A stretch of DNA of 64,000 nucleotides, from the NCBI GenBank assembly GCA_944990035.1, contig CALYLX010000059.1:434001-498000 (forward strand), in the 5' to 3' direction. Within the stretch, counting starts at the first letter, position 1; the number at the start of each line of letters is the position of its first letter. The position numbers and the translations under genes were made by a program. This stretch comes from Clitopilus passeckerianus (Eukaryota; Basidiomycota; Agaricomycetes; Agaricales; Entolomataceae). This document shows, in pieces, positions 54,903 to 64,000 of this stretch. The notes below the pieces were generated by a model. It was given only the letters and a program-made list of their open reading frames with translations, did not search any database and was not told the origin of the DNA.

Positions 54903-55313
54903 GCGTTCCTGCGAAAAGTCAAGCTTGAGACGCCTGACATGGTCTCGACCCACAAGAATAGTTACTGAAAGTCTAGTATGGGGAGTTATTCACATTTACT
55001 ATGCATCCTTTGTATCGCATTCGATTGTCAAATATACTACCTCGCTTAGGCCACGCCAAATCCTCAGGGAAATAGAAGAGAACAAGAATGAGCCTTGCTA
55101 GAAGCTCTTGGTGAAATTCGGTACGCAGGTGCTCCAGGTCGTGTTCACCAGAATGTTTCCAATGCAGGCGTGCATGCGGTAATTGTGCGACGATTGTCAT
55201 TGCATACTCCAAACAACAGAAAGTATACGACGAATACCACCCCTGTAAGTGGGTATCTTTGCAGAGAATAAAAGGTGATGATCGACTTGACTCCCAGGCC
55301 CTATACTCACAGA

Positions 55314-57599
<2,286 letters not shown>

Positions 57600-57842
57600 C
57601 GTTTAGGAGAGAAAGATGACCTCTACGAACTGAACCCCGCGCTACGCCATTTTATAGGTGGAGCCTGTTTAGCCTGCTGCTTCTTGATCGACTGAAGCAC
57701 ATGGAGCCAAAGAATGAGAACAAGAAGCCTTAAGAACTCAGTCAATCATCAAATGGACGTTCGCTTGTGCCAACACAATTGGCGAGCGTCCGGGCAGACA
57801 CTGTAAAGAGGTTGAGTTTGCTGATGCTTGACTTTTCTACAA

Positions 57843-57914
57843 TCCGATATGGTGTAACGGCTAACATTGCCGCCTTTCACGCGGCAGCTCGGGGTTCGAT
57901 TCCCCGTATCGGAG
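57843..57914 (+). tRNA. tRNA-Glu (TTC)
   Basis: 72-nt cloverleaf without intron. The acceptor TCCGATA pairs with TATCGGA, the anticodon arm is GCCGC-CTTTCAC-GCGGC (anticodon TTC), and the T arm is CGGGG-TTCGATT-CCCCG. A CTTTTT terminator follows. Confidence 0.92.
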
Positions 57915-58410
57915 ACTTTTTACCACCCTTTTTGCTATCGCATCGAGCTTCTCTTCCAAGCCTGCTGCACAATCCAGCAGTACTACGACGCCGGACTCCG
58001 ACCGGCCAACTTATTTAACCAGCCTACGCTTTAGCAGAGGTTGTCTGATCACTCATTTAAATGGTTTGAACGATGGCCACTCGTAGAGACTGACAACCGA
58101 AGTTGGCATTGTGGTCGGTCATGCCTTTGGACAGCGCATGTAATTGGTCCAGGAGACACAGCCTCAAGCTATTGAATGTCATATCGTACTCGCAAGAAGA
58201 TATTGTGATACGAACCAAAATACACATATATTCAGGGATCGAACGTTCAACGTGGATACAAATGATTTGTAGAGTTTAAAGGTATATAGTGCTCGGCACT
58301 AAACGATCATGAACCGTTCTTGCACGTCGAGACTAGGACTTAGGCAACACTAGAACTGGTGGATGCCAAGTAAGCCTTGAGTCCCGAGCTTGACTTGTCG
58401 CAAGAACTCT

Positions 58411-58829
58411 TTAGCAAGAAAGCTTGTTGCATTTCTGGCAAGATGTGCGGATACCGTAATCGCAGACATTGCTGGCACTTGCAACCTGGTAGACGTGGCC
58501 CTTGACGCAGCCGAGGTATCCGTCACCGCAGTGGAGACCGGCAGACCATCCGGTGCCCTTGCAGGACGTCTTGACGCACGAACGTTTGAGAAGCTGACGG
58601 AGAATAATTAATAAATAAGCATTACTAGTAAATGGGACAAAGAAATTAACTTACGTCGACGGTACCGGTCTCGTCTTCGCCGCGGATGCGTTGGATAATA
58701 GCGTCCTCATCGCTCAAAGCGGCAACGCCAGAGGCGAAGACAGCGAGAGCAGCAAAGATAGAGATGAACTATGAAGAAGGTGAGCATAAAAGGGCAGTAA
58801 GGCGCGTTGAGAGAGTGTCACACCTTCAT
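58411..58829 (-). CDS. Small secreted cysteine-rich peptide precursor 4
   Basis: Minus-strand exons 58824-58829, 58655-58768 and 58411-58593 encode 100 residues. The signal peptide (FISIFAALAVFASGVAA), propeptide with IIQRIRGED, LLKR at the exon 3 start and eight cysteines (x4, x10, x6, x14, x7, x2, x4) match copy 2. The mature part has CKGTGW, GLHCGD, GHVYQV, NVCDYG and the KLSC end. It lies on the opposite strand from the other three, across a GMC oxidoreductase and a tRNA-Glu gene. Confidence 0.85.
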
Positions 58830-58934
58830 TTTTGTCGAAGGGTGGCTGTTGGGAATGGTTCTACTACTGTGGCTTGTAGATTGGATACTGTGGATGGTAC
58901 TGTGATGCTTTCTAGATTGTCCAATGTAGGGTGT

Positions 58935-58942
58935 CTTATATA
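58935..58942 (-). promoter_or_regulatory. TATA box of secreted peptide gene 4
   Basis: TATATAAG on the minus strand, 113 nt before the ATG. CCCGAGCTCTCAAAAT lies further upstream, as in unit 2. Confidence 0.6.
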
Positions 58943-60868
58943 GCCAGAAGCATGGTGTTTGTGCTCATTTTGAGAGCTCGGGTTGCTCTCGGCCACAGTG
59001 GCAGCCATCTGTGTTTTTCCGACTTTTTGGTGGCTTGATAGACCGTTTGGATGCGTGCCTGCACAGAAATGAGGAGCATTCAGATGAATGGTAGACAATT
59101 GCATCAAGGCTCACACGTGAATGATGGAAAGCCGAAATTTAAAATGTAACAGGTGTATCGGGCGATGCCAAAGGAGACATTAGAGACAGGCAGGTCGGTA
59201 GTAAGGTACATAGAATTAGAAAGTCATCCCAGTACCACAGCATGATTTTTCCTTGTAATATGAAGAAAATGCACTCATTGGCGAAGAAAGGCGGGCTTTC
59301 GTTGCTGAATACAGTCTCGCAATAATTATTGGAAGTTGACCCTTCGTATCGGCCTGTTTAATCACGCTACATTGCAAAGCACAAGGCGTTAGAAGGGAAA
59401 GGTGGGTTTTCTGTCATATGGTGATCGCCGAAGATATTTCACGTCTCAGGGAAAAAAAACACATACAGAAAACCAGATTAAAATCAATCTCGTCCTGATA
59501 ACTATCTCTGCCCCAAGGATTGCTTTCCATTCCGGCAGACAAGGAACAAGAGGAATCGCCGAATCTGCAGTCGCAGAATACAAGGAATTTGATTTTCCTT
59601 GGCAACGACAGGCAGAGAGGTCGAAAGACAGGATGTTAGTACGCTCAAGGCCTGTATTGGATTATCCGCAGAGAAAATACAGTCCGAGGATTAGATTTGA
59701 GATATCCAAGAGCCCTATTCCAGACTGTAATGGTTCGACAACTCTTGATTTTGATCTTCATCCATTCTTTGACGTCGATCAGTTACATATCCTGAAGATC
59801 AACTGTCAAGGAACCCCCGAGGCCAACTTAGATCCACGTGGACAGCGGCGTACAAAGCGGCATTCAAGGAGATACGGATATATTCTGATAGAAATCGTTC
59901 CTTTGAGCATCGCATTGCAGGTATTGGAACGCACAGGGCAGGAATTTACGTGCCCTCAGGTATCTAGGATCCAACTATAAACCTTCTGTTATGTTCACAA
60001 GAGCTCGTTTTCCATGCTAACACCAGAACCGGAGTATCTCTGCCTGTCCTCGGTGCACCTAGCCTATGCAATTCCAATCGATCGGATTGCTTTCGGGGGT
60101 GATAACCAATTGTCGCCGACGAACGTCAAACGAATTTGTCTCAAGAGCTCAGATAATGTGTACTTCTGCTCAGTTCGAGGCACAGTAACAAGAGTCCCGT
60201 TCGAATACTAGTAACGTGCTTGGTAAACATCGCTTTGGAGTGGAAAGACAGCAACCAGATGACAGCGACAGCGAGCGCAAAGATCCAGGCTTCAGGTCAA
60301 GTGATGGAGACGAATTTCAGAGATCCTTGTCGTTGTTTTCTCGTGAGCAGACCGTAACAAACCCGTGGAGGAATATCGGGGCGTTCGTGGAGTGACCCAC
60401 TGGAATTGCTGGGCTCATCAATCCTGAACTGCGAGCAGGAATGGAGACAAGGAGCGTGGAAACGAGAAACCCCATGTTCATAGCCCTCTTTACAAACAGT
60501 CCTTAGCCCAGCCAATCAGAAGGGAATCGATTACCATGGTTTCGTGACCAGTGAGATGGAAGAACAAGAGAACTGAAGCTATGGCTGTGTCCCTGGCTCG
60601 ATAGCTATAGACGGATCGGTGATCGCCGCTTCTAACGCTCTACCGTGCGAGTGCACACCCTTCAGTCACCTCGAAATAAAGCCTCTATTCCTGATAAAAA
60701 ATTATGAGGTACGAATGCCTCGCCTACGTTACCTCTTAATTCAACATCCTTAACGATGTTGGCGCCATCAAATGCGAAACTAGACATACTAATGGTAGGC
60801 GGCGACATTGCACTTGCATCGTGCAAATTGATATTGCGACTGTATTGTACGACAAGTTTTCAGGCCCT

Positions 60869-62150
60869 TTACAGGTACGAGCTATCAACCCAGCTTGCGT
60901 AGTCACTGCCGACAGCACTGGAGATACTGTAGCTTGAAGCCTGGCTGGAAGTGAGAGAAGTGGCGAAGCTGGCCCTGCTGATACCACTGCTTCCACTTCC
61001 GCTAGTGTTGTAATCGGCGAACAAGATATGCTCGGTGCGAGGTTCGTCATCATGCCAAGCCGACCACAGCGCCTTGTTGACTTGAACGTTGAGAACCGTG
61101 TTCTTGAAGATAACCCTGAGAAACCAGGGGTCAGAGAACAGAGGTTAGTTTCGAAGCGGTTTGAGATCTCACTTTGCATAAGCTAAAAGGCAGCATTAGC
61201 ACATATCATCAAGGTCTGCGTTGACATTACTCACCTCCCCATGGGCGACCAAGGTAATAGTTTCCAGCAGTTCCCGAAGCCGCACCAGAGGCAAGAACAA
61301 TAGTGTTTCCGTCGAAAACATCTACGCAGGAAAATTCAGCAAAGAGAAGAATCGTGGTCGCAATATCACTCACAGCTACCACTGTCGTTGGATTCACGTC
61401 CGCTTGCAGTTACCCATCCAGCTGCCTTGACGGCGATCGTGTTCTTTCCGAAATAGGCAAGGCCACCACGTCCAAAGATGAAGTCGGTTGCACCCTAGTA
61501 AAGGCCCGGACGGGTAAGTGACCGCTGTGTACATTTGGAAGGGAAGGATCCAACCTCAATATAACCACGCAGATAGACTTGAGTTCCTGCATTGGCGTAG
61601 AGTGTGTCTTGATATCCGTAGAAACCGCAGGCGTACAGGCCGACACGACTTCCATATTGGCTGATAGCAATGGCCTGAGATCCTTGGCCATAGGTGTTTT
61701 TGACGTTCACGTTGTACAACTTGAAGTCGTTCTTGTGGATGCGAAGCGTGCCACTCGCATCGTTGGATCCAGCTGTGCTCGCAGGGACACCAGCTTGAAT
61801 GGTGACTTGATTAGCGGCGTAGTTGAGCGTGTCGGACGTGTATCCGTAGATCTGAGCAAGGGTTAGAACTAAGCATCAACGTGCGTCACAAGACATAGGA
61901 GACCTACGGTCAGAGGACCCGAGCGTGTAATGTAAACTTGCTCATTGTATGTTCCGGGGTAAATGAAGATGGAGCGCGACGAGCTATCGTTAGGAAGAGC
62001 AGCGACAGCAGACGCGACGGTTTTGTATTCTCCAGAAGTGGAAGTCCCAGCCCGGACCACGATGGCCCCAGAAGGAGGGGAAGTACGAGAAGCTGCAAGC
62101 ACTGCTTGGCAGAAAGTGAGAGCAACAAGCACGAAGACGTGTTGATACAT
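60869..62150 (-). CDS. Secreted pectin methylesterase (CE8)
   Basis: Six exons (61908-62150, 61555-61851, 61374-61494, 61235-61321, 61173-61182, 60869-61115) give 334 residues. One exon is only 10 nt. The signal peptide (HVFVLVALTFCQAVLA) is followed by the right-handed beta-helix of pectinesterases. Catalytic motifs are visible: GYQDTLYA with Gln and Asp, ATDFIFG with the second Asp, and LGRPWG with the Arg and Trp. The enzyme demethylates plant pectin outside the cell, consistent with a plant-associated or litter-degrading fungus. Length fits the family. Confidence 0.9.
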
Positions 62151-64000
62151 TGCTGGATGTCGATAGGGTCTTCGTTGCGAACCTCAGGTCATCTTATATT
62201 CGCCACATTTGCACCCTTGCCATCGCACGGATATATCGCGGTAAGCTGAGAGCTGACGTGACAGGTCCCGGGAAAACTGGGGTTTTGAGTTTTGCGTTGT
62301 TCACGAGAATGCGGGGAGTGACAACCGGGACGGTGTCGAGCAACGGGCCGCTCCAGGATCCTGGGTGCAGTGGGCCTGGAGTTCTGATTCCGAGGTCTTG
62401 TCAACTCAAAACAGCCGATCAAATGTCCATTGTACTCGATACGGATGGCTTGGCATTCGATGGCGCAAAGAGTCGTTCATTTGGGTGTTGAGTTCAATTG
62501 AGCAAGTGGCATAGCCCTCGAAGAGGCCTTTGAAGAGGAAATTTCCAGCTCTGGGTACCTCAAATTGTACAGAGAAGATTAGGTCTTGTTGATCAGAAAG
62601 ATAAAACCCGCCACCGACACGCTCCGAGTAAATAAGAGTGTAGGGAGTTCCACCACCATCTCTACGTGCGGTCAATCGGCCGCTCCTCAAGAGTTGTTCG
62701 ACATGTGATGCGGCGGATTGAGATCCTGAAATTTCGACGGTCCGCCTGGATTACCCTCGGTTGAGATTATCGGTTCGGGTGTACACTTGCAGCAAGGGTT
62801 TCTGATCCTGGTCGATAGTCAATTCAATTGTTCATGTATATTCGAAGAAATAGCGGGGAAACAGGGGTTCTATAATGATGGGTCGTATTGCAGATTCCTG
62901 ACTCCATGACAGAGCAGGCAATGTTCGTCATACTCAACCGGTGGTTCCTTTTCAACCCGACTGGCCTGTCGTATGATAGTCAGAAGGTTACAGGATCATC
63001 TAGCATTCCTTGATTCAACGGCGTCTACATGCTTTCAACCTATTCTGTCTCTAACCAGGGGAAACCTGCTACTTAGGATAGTCAGGCCTGAATGACGAGT
63101 AGGATAGGCAGAAGCATTTACCACTCATACCATCCAATCTAAGAGCGGGTGCCCTCCGCTCCAGCGCGTAACTCGTCCAATAGCTCTCGCAGGCGTGCAC
63201 GTAGTTTCTTGGTCATGGCATCATCATCAGCGGAGGGGGGTGGCTGCGATTGGTGGTCGAGCTATCAGCTCATTGGAGTGGGAGCGAGGACGGTCGACGC
63301 ACTAGCTGATCGAGAAGGTACTTTACTCAAGTAGGAAAACTTGTGTAGTACAATTGGAAATGCGTTTGGATGCTTACTTCGGCTTCGTCTATAGTCTGTA
63401 AGGAATGAGTCACCACTGAGAGGGAGCGACCAAATTAAATGATTCTGACCAGGATAATAGGGCCTCTGAGTCATTTATACAGGGTGTGAGCAGATGGTAT
63501 ACTAGTTACAGTGACAGAGTGAGATCTTACCTATTCATACCGGAAAGCTGTAGGGCGTGTGTAAGTATATTGAGGAGAGTGTGCGGAGGAGTGCGGAGAG
63601 AGGAGCGAGAGAGGAACTGATTGACCGCACTGCCACGCCCTCCGGTAAACTTGTGGGGATGGCCAATGCTTCGCATGGCGGTTTACGGGTCTGGAGTTTA
63701 CTTTATTATGGTGACCTCTTCTATCCGAGTTACCTATACTCCAAGATGCAATGAACCACGCTTTGAACCACACCCAACTTGTGATAACTACCTGTTCTAA
63801 CCAAGTTCTAACGTGTCTGTCCGACGCGCCTTTAGGGCGCGACATGTTGTGCATAAGGCTCCGAAGCCGACTGGTTGTGCGATAATGTTTGTAAAGCCTA
63901 ACTTGTAGATGTACATTCGACATTCATCTCTGGTGTACGAGAAGACAAGTCATTGACAGTAGTTCAACGTTCAGCGTCAAGTTCAGAGGTTTACTGGAGG
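62151..64000. other. Right flank, no firm gene
   Basis: About 1.85 kb holding only short frames. On the minus strand near 63150-63450, small pieces bounded by plausible splice signals could be the 3' end of a gene (ending near AMTKKLRARLRELLDELRAG). Neither the frame nor a family could be settled. The first part contains the pectinesterase promoter. Confidence 0.3.

Larger units (their letters stand above)
53660..54960 (+). repeat. Duplicated segment, unit 3 (contains peptide gene 3)
   Basis: Same landmarks but a shorter upstream part: GGGCACAGCCACG near 53663, CCTTGTCCCCAT near 53770, TATATAAG at 54391 and the peptide gene. Approximate boundaries. Confidence 0.55.
58300..60600 (-). repeat. 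Duplicated segment, unit 4, inverted (contains peptide gene 4)
   Basis: Reverse-complement counterpart of units 1-3. The segment near 60260-60520 matches 48570-48840 of unit 1 (CCTTGTCTCCAT, ACGAACGCCCCG, TTGACCTGAAGCCTGGA). The TATA box and peptide gene follow in the inverted order. Approximate boundaries. Confidence 0.6.

Noticed and set aside
62406..62690. 94-codon minus-strand frame upstream of the pectinesterase
   Set aside because: Looks protein-like in part (FYLSDQQDLIFSVQFE), but no start, splice partner or family could be found.
63149..63474. Possible 3' exons of a minus-strand gene
   Set aside because: Several splice combinations are possible and they give different frames; no family is recognisable, so no model is offered.

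Overview
The window looks like chromosomal DNA of a basidiomycete fungus, most likely an Agaricomycete. Genes are densely intron-split, with introns mostly 48-65 nt and GT..AG. There is a local family of F-box genes, a chromodomain Ty3/gypsy retroelement, Kex2-type secreted peptides and plant-cell-wall enzymes. All gene models were read by eye from splice signals and frame continuity. Where exon lengths are given, they sum to a multiple of three.

Layout. (1) 0.4-26.3 kb is an F-box gene cluster: two broken genes on the plus strand, two intact genes on the minus strand and one C-terminal relic. The first broken gene is interrupted three times: a 337-bp MITE, a 15.7-kb block of retroelements, and a 209-bp MITE. 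Removing the three insertions in silico restores one frame from position 1384 to 18178, apart from one nonsense codon. The retro block holds gypsy copy E1 (minus), a 710-bp Ty1/copia RT fragment, gypsy copy E2 (plus) and truncated gypsy copy E3 (minus). A hAT-like insertion breaks the second F-box gene. A DUF202 membrane protein gene lies between the broken and intact F-box genes. (2) 26.5-36.5 kb is a housekeeping block: tRNA-splicing endonuclease subunit SEN54, a yapsin-like aspartic protease with one in-frame TGA, the scavenger decapping enzyme DcpS, a conserved nuclear protein and a NOP12-like RRM protein. (3) 38.9-47.9 kb holds an NTF2-like protein, two steroid 5-alpha-reductase paralogues flanking a 1,282-residue SHOC1/ZIP2-like meiotic protein, and an intron-containing tRNA-Ala. 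(4) 48-60.6 kb holds four copies of a duplicated segment, three direct and one inverted. Each encodes a small secreted cysteine-rich peptide of about 100 residues in three exons. A GMC oxidoreductase and a tRNA-Glu gene lie between copies three and four. (5) 60.9-62.2 kb holds a secreted pectin methylesterase.

The strongest candidates for new biology are the four-member secreted peptide family, and the gypsy element, which shows an 11-nt self-primer complementarity and an extra membrane-anchored ORF in the env position. The four peptides share a TATA-box promoter, a signal peptide, a propeptide, an LLKR Kex2 site placed exactly at an exon start, and a mature domain with eight cysteines. Their exons are too short and split to show up as long open frames. 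The near-identical gypsy copies differ by many 1-2 nt homopolymer deletions, so assembly error should be considered before treating E1 as naturally decayed.
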